Made by a program: the position numbers and the translations under genes
From: Microbacterium proteolyticum
GTDB taxonomy: Bacteria; Actinomycetota; Actinomycetes; Actinomycetales; Microbacteriaceae
Direction: 5' to 3'
DNA: 64,000 nt
NCBI RefSeq assembly: GCF_030818075.1
Contig: NZ_JAUSZZ010000001.1
Coordinates: forward strand, 3,703,689-3,767,688
Shown: one piece after another, positions 8,999 to 17,206 of the stretch
Layout of the letters: each line of letters opens with the position of its first letter
Position numbering within the stretch: the first letter of the stretch is position 1
Notes under the pieces: model-generated
What the model was told of the DNA's origin: nothing
The model's database searches: none
The model's input: only the letters and a program-made list of their open reading frames with translations

Positions 8999-9205
8999 CG
9001 AGCGATCCCCTCAGCTGCGTGTGCGGAACACCGGACGTCGAGCGGTTCCCTCGGCTGCGTGTCCGAGACACCCGGACGCCCAGCGATCCCCTCGGCTGCA
9101 TGTCCGAGACACCCGGACGCCGGGCAATCCCCTCGGCTGCGTGTCCGAGACACCCGGACGCCCAGCGATCCCCTCGGCTGAGTGTCCGAGACGCCCGGAC
9201 GCCGA
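8999..9205. repeat. 41-bp tandem repeat, about five copies
   Basis: GTCCGAGACACCCGGACG-type units start at 9021 (diverged), 9061, 9102, 9143 and 9184, a period of 40-41 bp. Each unit continues with CAGCGATCCCCTCGGCTG. The array fills the gap between tetR and the convergent YbaK gene. Confidence 0.88.
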
Positions 9206-9240
9206 GGGAGGCGATGGCGGGCGACCGCTCCGCCGCGACG

Positions 9241-9783
9241 TCAGGCGACGGGCTTCGCCAGGCCGTCGACCACCTCCGCTGCGGGGAGGGATGCCAGCAC
9301 CTCACCGGGCAGGAAGAGCTTCGCACCGCGGATGCCGGCGCCCACCACGGCCCGCGGCAGTGCCGCCACGCGCGCGTCCACGAGCAGACGCCAGTCGGAG
9401 GGGATGCCGAGAGGGGTGATCCCGCCGTACTCCATCCCCGTCGCGGACACGGCGGCATCCATGGGGGCGAACGTCGCCTTGCGCGCGTCGAGCAGCTTGC
9501 GCACGGCCCCGTTCACATCGAGGCGGGTCGTGGCGAGGGCGAGGCAAGCGGCGGTGCGGGTCTCCGGACCGCGCGTGCCCTGCACGACGATGCAGTTGGC
9601 CGAGATGTCGAGGCTCTGTCCGTAGGCCGCGCAGAATGCGGCCGTGTCGGCCAGCGCCGGGTCGACTTCGGCCACCTCAATGCGCGCGGCGGTCTCGGGG
9701 TCGAGTGTCAGCAGAGCGGCGGCGACCGGTTCGGCCAGCAGGTGCGGGTTGTCGAGCGCAGGGAGGAAGGTCAGCGAGGTCAC
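9241..9783 (-). CDS. YbaK/EbsC-family aminoacyl-tRNA deacylase
   Basis: 180-residue single-domain protein of the YbaK/prolyl-tRNA editing family. These trans-acting enzymes hydrolyse mischarged tRNA such as Cys-tRNA(Pro). Recognisable pieces are 'AANCIVVQG'-like 'SANCIVVQGTRG' near residue 72, the family Lys in 'VRKLLDARKATFAP' and 'TGMEYGGITPLGIPSDW'. GTG at 9783 is chosen because the hexamer TAGGGT lies seven bases upstream and the upstream in-frame extension is unlike the family. Specificity is not readable from the sequence. Confidence 0.83.
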   Translation of the reverse strand: MTSLTFLPALDNPHLLAEPVAAALLTLDPETAARIEVAEVDPALADTAAFCAAYGQSLDISANCIVVQGTRGPETRTAACLALATTRLDVNGAVRKLLDARKATFAPMDAAVSATGMEYGGITPLGIPSDWRLLVDARVAALPRAVVGAGIRGAKLFLPGEVLASLPAAEVVDGLAKPVA

Positions 9784-9790
9784 GCCCGCG

Positions 9791-9796
9791 ACCCTA
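9791..9796 (-). promoter_or_regulatory. -10 hexamer TAGGGT for leaderless ybaK-like mRNA
   Basis: TAGGGT on the minus strand ends seven bases before the GTG at 9783, with no ribosome-binding site between. Confidence 0.45.
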
Positions 9797-9840
9797 CCGC
9801 GCGGCCCTCGCCGAGCGTTCGGCGCACGTCGACGCGATGA

Positions 9841-9871
9841 GTGACACTCAGTACCAAGATGCGCGATACTG
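9841..9871 (+). promoter_or_regulatory. Leaderless promoter with inverted repeat before acyl-CoA dehydrogenase
   Basis: A -35-like GTGACA (9841-9846) and a -10-like GATACT (9865-9870) are 18 bp apart. The ATG follows seven bases after the -10. CAGTACC (9849-9855) and GATACTG (9865-9871) form an inverted repeat across the spacer, a plausible repressor site. Confidence 0.5.
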
Positions 9872-9877
9872 GGACCC

Positions 9878-11119
9878 ATGACCATCGACGTCGATGCCCG
9901 CACGCTCCCCGGCGAGCGAGTCGCCCACTACGACCTGCTCGGCCGCCGCGACACCGACTACTACGCGGTGTTCACCGACATCCCCGACGCCGACCGCGCC
10001 GTGTGGGGCCGCGCGAAGGCATTCACCGACGAGGTCGGCACGCGCATGCAGGGCGAGTGGGATGCCGCGACCTACCCGATCGAGCTCGTTCGACGCATGG
10101 GTGAACTCGACCTCTTCACCGACGGCATCGAGCACCCCGAGCTCCCGCACACCTCGCCGCTGGCGGCGGGTCTGGTGAACATGGAGGTCTCGCGCCATGA
10201 CGGCTCGCTCGCGACCGCCCTGGCCGTGCAGGGCGGACTCGCCCTGCGCACCCTCGCGCTCTTCGGCTCGCCCGAGCAGCAGCAGCGGTGGCTGCGCCCC
10301 CTCGCCGAGGGAACGGTGCTGGGCGCGTTCGCGCTGACCGAGCCCGACCACGGCTCCGACTCCGTCTCGCTCGAGACCACCGCCACCCGCACCGCCGAGG
10401 GCTGGTCGCTCAGCGGCACCAAGAAGTGGATCGGCAACGGCGCCTCCGGCGGCATCACCTTCGTCTGGGCCCGCGTCGAGAACGAGGGCGGCGCTGACCA
10501 CGGCAACGTCCGCTGTTTCCTCATCGAGCAGGACACCCCGGGCTACACGGGCACCGTCATCACCGGGAAGGTGTCGCTGCGCGGCATCCATCAGGCGCAC
10601 ATCGCGATGGACGACGTCCGTCTACCCGCGGATGCCGTGCTCCCCGACTCGCATTCCTTCAAGGATGCCTCCCGGGTGCTGTTCGCCACGCGTTCCGGTG
10701 TCGCCTGGTCGGCGCTCGGTCACGCCACCGCCTGCTACGACATCGCCCGGACGTATGCCACCGAGCGCATGCAGTTCGGAAAGCCCCTCGCGCGCTTCCA
10801 GATGGTGCAGGAGCGGCTCGCGCAGATGCTCGACGAGCTGACCGCGATGCAGCTGTATTGCCGTCGTCTGGCCGACCTCGAGACCTCGGGCGGTCTGCGG
10901 CCGACGCAGGCGTCGCTCGCGAAGTACCACAACACCCGCGCGGCTCGTCGTGTGGCGGCGATCGCCCGCGATCTGCTGGGCGGCAACGGCATCCTGCTCG
11001 AGAACGGCGTGATGCAGCACATGGCCGACATCGAGGCCATCCACACCTACGAGGGCACCGAGAGCGTGCAGGCCCTGCTGCTCGGGCGCGACATCACCGG
11101 GGTGAGCGCCTTCGTCTGA
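9878..11119 (+). CDS. Acyl-CoA dehydrogenase (glutaryl-CoA dehydrogenase-like)
   Basis: 413-residue FAD enzyme that would oxidise an acyl-CoA at the alpha-beta bond. Family segments in order are 'FALTEPDHGSDSVSLETTA' (FAD/substrate loop, ~residues 148-166), 'LSGTKKWIGNGASGGITFVWA', 'RMQFGKPLARFQMVQERLAQML' and 'LLGGNGI'. Glu392 in 'YEGTESVQALLLGRDITG' sits where glutaryl-CoA dehydrogenases have their catalytic base. That points to a glutaryl-CoA-type branch but does not prove the substrate. The gene is alone, and its start fits a leaderless transcript. Confidence 0.88.
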   Translation: MTIDVDARTLPGERVAHYDLLGRRDTDYYAVFTDIPDADRAVWGRAKAFTDEVGTRMQGEWDAATYPIELVRRMGELDLFTDGIEHPELPHTSPLAAGLVNMEVSRHDGSLATALAVQGGLALRTLALFGSPEQQQRWLRPLAEGTVLGAFALTEPDHGSDSVSLETTATRTAEGWSLSGTKKWIGNGASGGITFVWARVENEGGADHGNVRCFLIEQDTPGYTGTVITGKVSLRGIHQAHIAMDDVRLPADAVLPDSHSFKDASRVLFATRSGVAWSALGHATACYDIARTYATERMQFGKPLARFQMVQERLAQMLDELTAMQLYCRRLADLETSGGLRPTQASLAKYHNTRAARRVAAIARDLLGGNGILLENGVMQHMADIEAIHTYEGTESVQALLLGRDITGVSAFV

Positions 11120-11291
11120 CGACCCTCGATGCCGGGGGGAGCAGCCCGTGCCGGGGGTGTGCCCGCTCCTCGCCCCGACGTGGGCGCTCCTGTCTCGCGG
11201 AGTGCCGCGTGACGGAACGGCCGACCTTCTCGCGGCCTAATCCCCGCCCTCGCGGCGCGCAACCCGCGCGCCCGATGTCGGAGGCCGCCGC

Positions 11292-11297
11292 TAACGT
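11292..11297 (+). promoter_or_regulatory. -10 hexamer TAACGT for leaderless AI-2E-type permease mRNA
   Basis: TAACGT ends six bases before the ATG at 11304. No ribosome-binding site is visible. Confidence 0.5.
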
Positions 11298-11303
11298 CAT
11301 CCC

Positions 11304-12512
11304 ATGAGCTTGTTCTCTCGCCGTCCCGAGCCGCGCACCGTCGTCGCCCCCGCCGTCGTGCCGGCCGATCCGGGTCCGCCGCGTACCCTCTGGGCCGACG
11401 GTTTCGGCCGCCTTGCGGTGCGCGGCGTGCAGATCATCGTGGTGGTCGTGCTCGTCGCGGGGCTCATCTGGGGCATCCGGCAGCTGACGCTGGTAATCAT
11501 CCCGCTGATCCTCGCGCTCATCTTCGCGTCCGCCTTCGGGCCCGTCACCATGTGGATGAGGCGCAAGGGCGTACCCGCGGTACTGGCCACCCTGCTCACA
11601 TTGCTCGCCGTGGTCGCCGTACTCGGCGCGCTCGGTTGGCTGGTTGCGAACGCCGTCATCAACCAGTGGGATTATCTGAGCTCGCAGGCGGTCGAGGGCT
11701 TCCAGCGGGCGCAGGACTGGTACCACACGCTGCCCTTCGCGATCTCACCCGAGCAGGTGAATCAGGCGGTGCAGGGCATCCAGAGCTTCGTGACCAGCTC
11801 CGAGTTCGGCACGGGCGCACTGGCCGGGGTCAGCGCGATCGCCTCGTTCGTCACGGGCTTGGTGCTGATGGTCGTCATCCTGTTCTTCTTCCTCAAAGAC
11901 GGCCCGCGCATGTGGGAGTTCGTGCTGCGACCCTTCCGCGGTGCCGACTACGACCGGGCCCGCCGCATCGGCGACAAGACGGTGACCGTGCTCGGATCGT
12001 ACGTGCGCGGCACCGCCTCGGTCGCGGCCGTCGACGCGGTCGGCATCGGCATCGGTCTCGCCATCCTGCAGGTGCCCCTCGCGCTGCCTCTCGCGGTGCT
12101 GGTGTTCCTGCTCGCGTTCATCCCGATCGTCGGTGCCGTCACCGCCGGCATCCTCGCCGCGCTCGTCGCGCTCGTCACCAACGGCCCGATCGTGGCCCTC
12201 ATCGTCGTGGGCATCGTCGTGGCGGTCAACCAGCTCGAGGGCAACTTCCTCCAGCCCGTACTCATGGGCCGCTCGATGAAGCTGCACTCGTTCGTCGTGC
12301 TCGTCGTGCTCGCGGGCGGCACGGCGATCGGCGGGATCCTGGGGACGCTGCTCGCCGTTCCACTGACGGCCGTGGCGTGGGGCATCGTCACCGTCTGGAA
12401 CGGTCCCGATCAGCCTGCGGAGTGGGCTCGTCCGAAGAAGCGCCGTGACCCGGTCCCGTTCGCCGACACCAACGACGCGGACGAGAAGAAGAAGACGAAG
12501 AGCAAGGCCTGA
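11304..12512 (+). CDS. AI-2E family (PerM/TqsA-type) membrane transporter
   Basis: 402-residue membrane protein with the family architecture. A hydrophobic hairpin (~residues 45-85 and 90-115) is followed by a long soluble loop, then helices including 'FVTGLVLMVVILFFFLKDGPRMWEF' and 'VAVNQLEGNFLQPVLMGRSMKLH', the family's most conserved block. The C-terminus is a lysine-rich cytoplasmic tail. Members have been linked to autoinducer-2 export, Na+/H+ antiport or other roles; no substrate can be assigned. The ligase gene begins two bases after the stop, so the two are probably cotranscribed. Confidence 0.85.
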   Translation: MSLFSRRPEPRTVVAPAVVPADPGPPRTLWADGFGRLAVRGVQIIVVVVLVAGLIWGIRQLTLVIIPLILALIFASAFGPVTMWMRRKGVPAVLATLLTLLAVVAVLGALGWLVANAVINQWDYLSSQAVEGFQRAQDWYHTLPFAISPEQVNQAVQGIQSFVTSSEFGTGALAGVSAIASFVTGLVLMVVILFFFLKDGPRMWEFVLRPFRGADYDRARRIGDKTVTVLGSYVRGTASVAAVDAVGIGIGLAILQVPLALPLAVLVFLLAFIPIVGAVTAGILAALVALVTNGPIVALIVVGIVVAVNQLEGNFLQPVLMGRSMKLHSFVVLVVLAGGTAIGGILGTLLAVPLTAVAWGIVTVWNGPDQPAEWARPKKRRDPVPFADTNDADEKKKTKSKA

Positions 12513-12514
12513 CC

Positions 12515-13558
12515 GTGCCGTACGACATCCCCGCGCCGATGCTGGCGAAGTCGGTGCCCGATGTGCCCGAGCACTCCAAGGTCGCCGGCGGGTTCAGCTA
12601 CGAACCCAAATGGGACGGGTTCCGGGCACTGGTGTCGTGGGACGGCACCGATGTCGAGATCGGCAGCCGCGGCGCCAAGCCGCTCACCCGGTACTTCCCC
12701 GAGCTCGTCGCGGCCTTCGCCGAGGTGCTGCCGGAGCCGTGCCTCATCGACGGCGAGGTCGTGGTCGCGCGGGGTGAGCCGGGTGCACAGCGCCTCGATT
12801 GGGAGGCCCTGTCGCAGCGCATCCACCCGGCGGCATCCCGCGTGAACATGCTCGCGCAGGAGACACCGGCGATGTTCATCGCGTTCGACCTCCTCGCCCG
12901 CGGCGACCGCGACCTGCAGAACGAGCCGTTCTCGGAGCGCCGCGCGCAGCTCGAAGACCTGCTCGGAGGCGTCCCCCACCCGGTGCACGTCACGCGCACC
13001 ACCGACGACCCCGACCTGGCCCGCCGCTGGCTCGCCGAGTTCGAGGGCGCCGGGCTCGACGGCGTCGTCGCGAAGCCCCTCGCGCAGCCCTACGCGCCGA
13101 ACAAGCGCACGATGTTCAAGATCAAGCACGCGCGCACCGCCGACGTCGTCGCTCTCGGCTACCGCATCCATAAGTCGGGCGAAGGCGTCGGTTCCCTGCT
13201 CGTGGGCCTCCACGACGACGACGGCCGGCTGCACGGCGTGGGCGGCGTGTCGGCCTGGACCGACAAGAGGCGGCGCGAACTGATCGACGAGCTCGCCCCT
13301 CTCGTCGAACGGGATGCCGAGGGTGAGGCGGTCGTCGGTGAGACCGATCGCTCCCGCTTCTCGGCGTCGAAAGACGTGTCGTTCGTGCGCCTGCGCCCGG
13401 AGCTCGTGCTCGAGGTGCGCTACGACCAGCTCGAGGGGATGCGATTTCGCCACACCGTGCAGTTCGACCGGTGGCGCCCCGACCGCGAGGCGCGCTCGTG
13501 CACGTTCGCACAGCTCGAGACGGTCAGCTCGTACGACCTCGGCGACGTCCTCGACTGA
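12515..13558 (+). CDS. ligC: ATP-dependent DNA ligase, LigC type
   Basis: 347-residue ligase. The adenylation motif 'YEPKWDGFRAL' gives nucleophile Lys32. Further nucleotidyltransferase motifs are 'IDGEVVV' (~residue 78), 'FIAFDLLARG', 'DGVVAKPLAQPYAPNKRTMFKIKHARTADVV' region (motifs IV-V) and a short OB-fold ending 'YDLGDVLD'. Size and ending match the actinobacterial LigC group, which works with stand-alone LigD-type polymerases in base-excision or gap repair. Two such polymerase genes occur elsewhere in the window. GTG start, two bases after the permease gene. Confidence 0.88.
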   Translation: MPYDIPAPMLAKSVPDVPEHSKVAGGFSYEPKWDGFRALVSWDGTDVEIGSRGAKPLTRYFPELVAAFAEVLPEPCLIDGEVVVARGEPGAQRLDWEALSQRIHPAASRVNMLAQETPAMFIAFDLLARGDRDLQNEPFSERRAQLEDLLGGVPHPVHVTRTTDDPDLARRWLAEFEGAGLDGVVAKPLAQPYAPNKRTMFKIKHARTADVVALGYRIHKSGEGVGSLLVGLHDDDGRLHGVGGVSAWTDKRRRELIDELAPLVERDAEGEAVVGETDRSRFSASKDVSFVRLRPELVLEVRYDQLEGMRFRHTVQFDRWRPDREARSCTFAQLETVSSYDLGDVLD

Positions 13559-13818
13559 GACCCGGGGCTCGTGCTCCCCGCCCGCACCGGTTCAGTGGCG
13601 CCCGCCGCCGGTGATCCGCGCCGGCTGAGGCCAGGGACGCGGCGTTGCCGCCTCCCGGGCGGCTTCCGTTCTGTCCAAGGCGGACCGGCGCCCGTGCCTG
13701 CACCTCGTCGGCATCCCCGCTGCCCATCGGCGACCGGCACACCCGACGCGGGAGCAACAGGACGTGACCGCTCGCGCGAGGGCCGGCGCTGCCTCGCGGG
13801 TCACGCGCCGCGCGTGTT
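13559..13818. other. Intergenic region downstream of ligC
   Basis: GC-rich sequence without a convincing gene or promoter; the remainder of the gap to 13968 is the 63-bp hairpin and a short spacer. Two convergent genes flank it. Confidence 0.4.
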
Positions 13819-13881
13819 GCGTGAGGGGTCAATTCTTGTCGCTGAGGCGACGCGCAGGCGACAAAAATTGACCCCTCAGGC
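13819..13881. repeat. 63-bp palindromic element, copy D
   Basis: Fourth copy of the 63-bp hairpin, 8.3 kb from the other three. Arms are GCGTGAGGGGTCAATT and AATTGACCCCTCAGGC; the inner left arm has GTCGCTGAGGCGAC instead of GTCGCCT. Confidence 0.85.
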
Positions 13882-13968
13882 GAGGGGGCTGCACCGACCC
13901 GGGCCGGGGCACCCGCGCCGCCGAGCCGTATCGTCCCGGCCGATGCAGGCAGGACGGGCGCACGCGCG

Positions 13969-15012
13969 CTACCGCGCCGCCGCCCTCGCATGCTCGGCCG
14001 ATCCGGTCGTCGCCTCGCCCGGGGTGGGGGTCTCGGCACCCGCGGGGACGTCGCGCCGGCCGCGACGACGCGTGACCACCGCTACCGCGATCCCGCCGGC
14101 GAGCATGGCCACGACAGCGAGCCCGGACCACGACACCGCCGCGGTCGTGAAGCTCTCGTCGACGACGCCCGGCGCGGTGAACGCGTCGTCGCCGAGCACG
14201 ACCGGACGCACCGTCGTCGTCCCGAAGAGCGCGAAGACCGGCCACGCATTCGTCTCCGCCACGAGGGTGGCGCTGTCGCCCGGCAGCAGTTCCGCGGGCT
14301 CGCCCGCGAGCGCCGCCGCGTCGATGCCGGCGCCCGACACCGCGGCGAGCGCGCCGAGGCGCACGTTGCCGGTGTTCTCGACCCGGGTCTCGACGCGGAC
14401 CACACCCGGTGCGAAGGGGATCCACGAGGGAGTGAAGGTCGTCGCGACATCGGAGACTTGCAGCGCGGGGACGATCTCACCGGCCACCTGCAGGTGCACG
14501 CGCACACCCACCCGGTTGGTGACGGCCACGCCGTCGCTGGATCGAGTGACCCCCACGACGATGCCGGCGGGATGGTCGCCCGGGGTGACGCCGGAGGGTA
14601 CGTCGATGCGCACCGGCAGTACGCGCGTCTCGCCGGGTGCGAGGCTCAGTGTGCCGGCATCCAGCCCTCCGACGGAGATCCAGGCGCCGGAATCCTGCGG
14701 GTCGCCCGCGGCGATGTCGAAGGCGCCGCTGTCACCGACCACGCCGTCGCCCGGAGCGACGGAGTAGGTGGCGGGTTCGGTCCCAAGGTTGGAGACGGCG
14801 ATCGCGTCGTCGATGCCGGCGCCCGGGGCGATCGTGTGACGCAGCGAGATGCGTCCGTCGGGCCCGGTGGAGGTGGCCGGCGCAACCGACCACTGCGCGG
14901 CCGAGCTGGAGGAGGGCGCCGGGTCGACGGTGACGGCGGCGGCGGGAGCGGCGGAGAGGAGCAGCACCGCGGCAGCGATGGCCGCGGAGAGAGCGAAGGT
15001 CCGGGGGAACAC
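13969..15012 (-). CDS. Surface protein with DUF916/WxL-interacting-like domain
   Basis: 347-residue envelope protein: signal peptide (residues 1-26, AAPAAA cleavage region), an extracellular beta-rich part, one transmembrane helix (~residues 296-318) and an Arg-rich cytoplasmic tail. Segments such as 'ISVGGLDAGTLSLAPGETRVLPVRI', 'PSGVTPGDHPAGIVVGV' and 'VRVETRVENTGNVRLGA' resemble the DUF916 peptidoglycan-binding domain that Firmicutes place beside WxL proteins. It lies 128 bp after the alkaline phosphatase whose tail is WxL-like, probably in one transcript. Assignment to DUF916 is by eye. Confidence 0.65.
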   Translation of the reverse strand: MFPRTFALSAAIAAAVLLLSAAPAAAVTVDPAPSSSSAAQWSVAPATSTGPDGRISLRHTIAPGAGIDDAIAVSNLGTEPATYSVAPGDGVVGDSGAFDIAAGDPQDSGAWISVGGLDAGTLSLAPGETRVLPVRIDVPSGVTPGDHPAGIVVGVTRSSDGVAVTNRVGVRVHLQVAGEIVPALQVSDVATTFTPSWIPFAPGVVRVETRVENTGNVRLGALAAVSGAGIDAAALAGEPAELLPGDSATLVAETNAWPVFALFGTTTVRPVVLGDDAFTAPGVVDESFTTAAVSWSGLAVVAMLAGGIAVAVVTRRRGRRDVPAGAETPTPGEATTGSAEHARAAAR

Positions 15013-15140
15013 GGGATACCTCGGGTCGTGAAGGGACGAACGGAAAGCGGGGTCGTGCGGCGATCGAACATCCCAGCGGAGCGCCGACGACGCGAAAGGA
15101 GCCGGTACGCCCCCGATCGAGGGCGCACCGGCCGGAAGGG

Positions 15141-17015
15141 TCAGTCCTTCGCGAACAGCGTGAGGGTGATCTCGCTGCCGTAGCGGCCGCTTTCAGCGGT
15201 CGCGGGGATCGTCAGCGCCAGGTCGGCGGCGACGACGGTCTCGCCCTTGCGCTCGACGCGGCCGGCGTCGGCGAGGGTGGCCGGCTTGTCCAGCGTCGCG
15301 GTGCCACCGGCGGTGGCACCGGCGGCCGTGCGCACGACCTTCGGCGTCCAAGCGAGGTTATCGGCACCGAACGAGCGGTTACCGGCGACGAACGCGGATG
15401 CCGAGCCCGACAGCGTCCACCCGCGGCCCTGAGCCTGCGCCTCATTGCGGGAGTCGTTCACGACGACCTCCGGCAGCTCGGCCTGCTGCGCCGACGCGTC
15501 GCCGGCGAAGGTGACCGGGCCGTCGGCGGCGGGGAGCGCGAGGCTCAGCTGACCGGCCTGAGCGGGCAGGGGCACCAGCGCCTCGACGCCGACGGCGTCA
15601 CCCTCGGCATCCGCGTGCCCGAGCACGTCGAAGATGGTCTTGCCGAGGTCGGTGTTGTCGAGGTAAGCGCCGCGGACGAAGTCCCAGCTGGTGGCACGGG
15701 CGGTGAGCACCTCGGCCCCGGCACCCTTCGCGTACAGCGGCACGAGCGCATTGGTGTGGCCGCCCGAGTGCCACGACACGTTCGGCAGCTGGCCCGCGGT
15801 GCCGGTCAGGGCCGTCCACCCCTTCTCGGTACCGGCGCCGGGACCGGCGAGGTAGCCGGTCTCGTGGTCGGCGGTGACGATGACGAGGGTCTCGTCCCAG
15901 CTCGAGTTCTCCTCGACCCACTCGGTGACGGCGTCGACCGAGTCGTTGAACGACAGCTGCTCCTCCACGATGCGCGTGGTCTGATTGGCGTGACCGGCCC
16001 AGTCGACCGCGCCGCTCTCGACCATGAGGAAGAAGCCGTCCTCGTCCTTCTCGAGCACGTTCAGTGCGGCCTTCGCCGACGTGGCGAGCGAGGGCACGTC
16101 GGCATTCGCCGCGTCGGTGAACGGCAGCACCGTGCTGTTGGCGAGGCCGGGACGGTTGTACTGGAACGTCTCAGCGACACGGGCGAGGCCGAAGAGCTTG
16201 TCGGGCACGTTCTGGCCGTCGGCGACGCGCTCGAAGTCCGCCTTGCTCTCGATGTACGAGAAGGGCGTCTGGCCCTGCGTGACGCGCGCGAAGTCCGCCT
16301 CGGAGATCCACGACCCCGCGCCGAAGTGCGATGCGCGTGAGGTGCCGGCATCCGTGTAGTTCGGGTGTCCACCGCCGATCAGCACGTCCACGCCCGAGTC
16401 GATCATCTCGGTGGCGAGTCCGTGGTAATCGTTGCGGCTCTTGTTGTGCGCGATGAAGCCGGCGGGAGTGGCGTGGTTGAAGGGGACGCTGGTGACCAGG
16501 CCCACCTTCTTGCCGACCTCCATGGCCTGCTCGCCGACGGTCAGCAGGCGCGTGCCGTCGGGGGCGAAGCCGAGGGTGCCGTTCGTCGTCTTCACTCCGG
16601 TGCCGAGGGCGGTACCGGCGGCTGCGGAGTCGGTCGCACCCGAGGCGACCCAGGTGAAGTCGCCCCAGGCCTGCTCCGGCGAGTAGGCGGCCCGACCGCC
16701 CGCGGAGTAGTGCGACTGCGCGATCTGCACGGGGAAGTCGTCGTAGACCTCGCTCTTGGTGCCGGGGATTCTCGTGGCTGTGCCGGAGTTCGGTGCGACC
16801 TCCACCTGCTGGTAGCTCGTGCCGTTCTCGTACAGGCGGGCGGCGTCGAACTGGTTGTAGCCGCCGCCGTCCGAGATGAGGACGATGACGTTGCGGGGGA
16901 CGGGGGTCTCCGTGGTCTCCGCCGAGGCAGCGACGGCGGGGGTGGCGCCGAGGGCGACGCCCGCGACGGTGCTCATGACGATCAGACGCGTGCGTCCGGT
17001 CGTGCGCTTGTTCAT
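15141..17015 (-). CDS. phoA: Secreted alkaline phosphatase with C-terminal WxL-like domain
   Basis: 624-residue PhoA-superfamily enzyme releasing phosphate from phosphomonoesters outside the cell. A signal peptide (1-31) is followed by metal and catalytic motifs: 'VLISDGGGYNQFDA', nucleophile region 'GATDSAAAGTALGTG', 'MVESGAVDWAGHANQ', 'VTADHETGYLAG' and 'HSGGHTNALVPLYAKG'. The last ~140 residues form a separate beta-rich domain. It has 'GRGWTLSGSASAF' and ends 'SGRYGSEITLTLFAKD', like the two blocks of WxL cell-wall-binding domains. Start 17015 gives a normal signal peptide. Two palindromes upstream may respond to phosphate. Confidence 0.85.
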   Translation of the reverse strand: MNKRTTGRTRLIVMSTVAGVALGATPAVAASAETTETPVPRNVIVLISDGGGYNQFDAARLYENGTSYQQVEVAPNSGTATRIPGTKSEVYDDFPVQIAQSHYSAGGRAAYSPEQAWGDFTWVASGATDSAAAGTALGTGVKTTNGTLGFAPDGTRLLTVGEQAMEVGKKVGLVTSVPFNHATPAGFIAHNKSRNDYHGLATEMIDSGVDVLIGGGHPNYTDAGTSRASHFGAGSWISEADFARVTQGQTPFSYIESKADFERVADGQNVPDKLFGLARVAETFQYNRPGLANSTVLPFTDAANADVPSLATSAKAALNVLEKDEDGFFLMVESGAVDWAGHANQTTRIVEEQLSFNDSVDAVTEWVEENSSWDETLVIVTADHETGYLAGPGAGTEKGWTALTGTAGQLPNVSWHSGGHTNALVPLYAKGAGAEVLTARATSWDFVRGAYLDNTDLGKTIFDVLGHADAEGDAVGVEALVPLPAQAGQLSLALPAADGPVTFAGDASAQQAELPEVVVNDSRNEAQAQGRGWTLSGSASAFVAGNRSFGADNLAWTPKVVRTAAGATAGGTATLDKPATLADAGRVERKGETVVAADLALTIPATAESGRYGSEITLTLFAKD

Positions 17016-17110
17016 GTGTTCTGTTCCGTTTCGTATGGGATTCACCGACCGTCGGGGGCCGGTCACCATCCACGCTGACGGACGGTCCTCTCGTGAGAAC
17101 CAATCTCAGG

Positions 17111-17155
17111 TCACCCGCGGGTGAACGTTCGCCTCGCGTCCTCACCGTTCGGTGA
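17111..17155 (-). promoter_or_regulatory. Paired TCACC-N4-GGTGA palindromes upstream of alkaline phosphatase
   Basis: TCACCCGCGGGTGA (17111-17124) and TCACCGTTCGGTGA (17142-17155) are both perfect or near-perfect 14-bp palindromes, 31 bp centre to centre (three helical turns). Each contains the GTTCACC half-site typical of actinobacterial PhoP boxes. A phosphate-dependent operator for phoA is plausible. Confidence 0.5.
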
Positions 17156-17206
17156 ACAGTCGGGTGTGCGCTGGCATCCCTTCGCGCGAGATGCGATCAT
17201 GCCGGG

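Noticed and set aside
8999..9205. CRISPR array
   Set aside because: The whole 41-bp unit is repeated, leaving no unique spacers.
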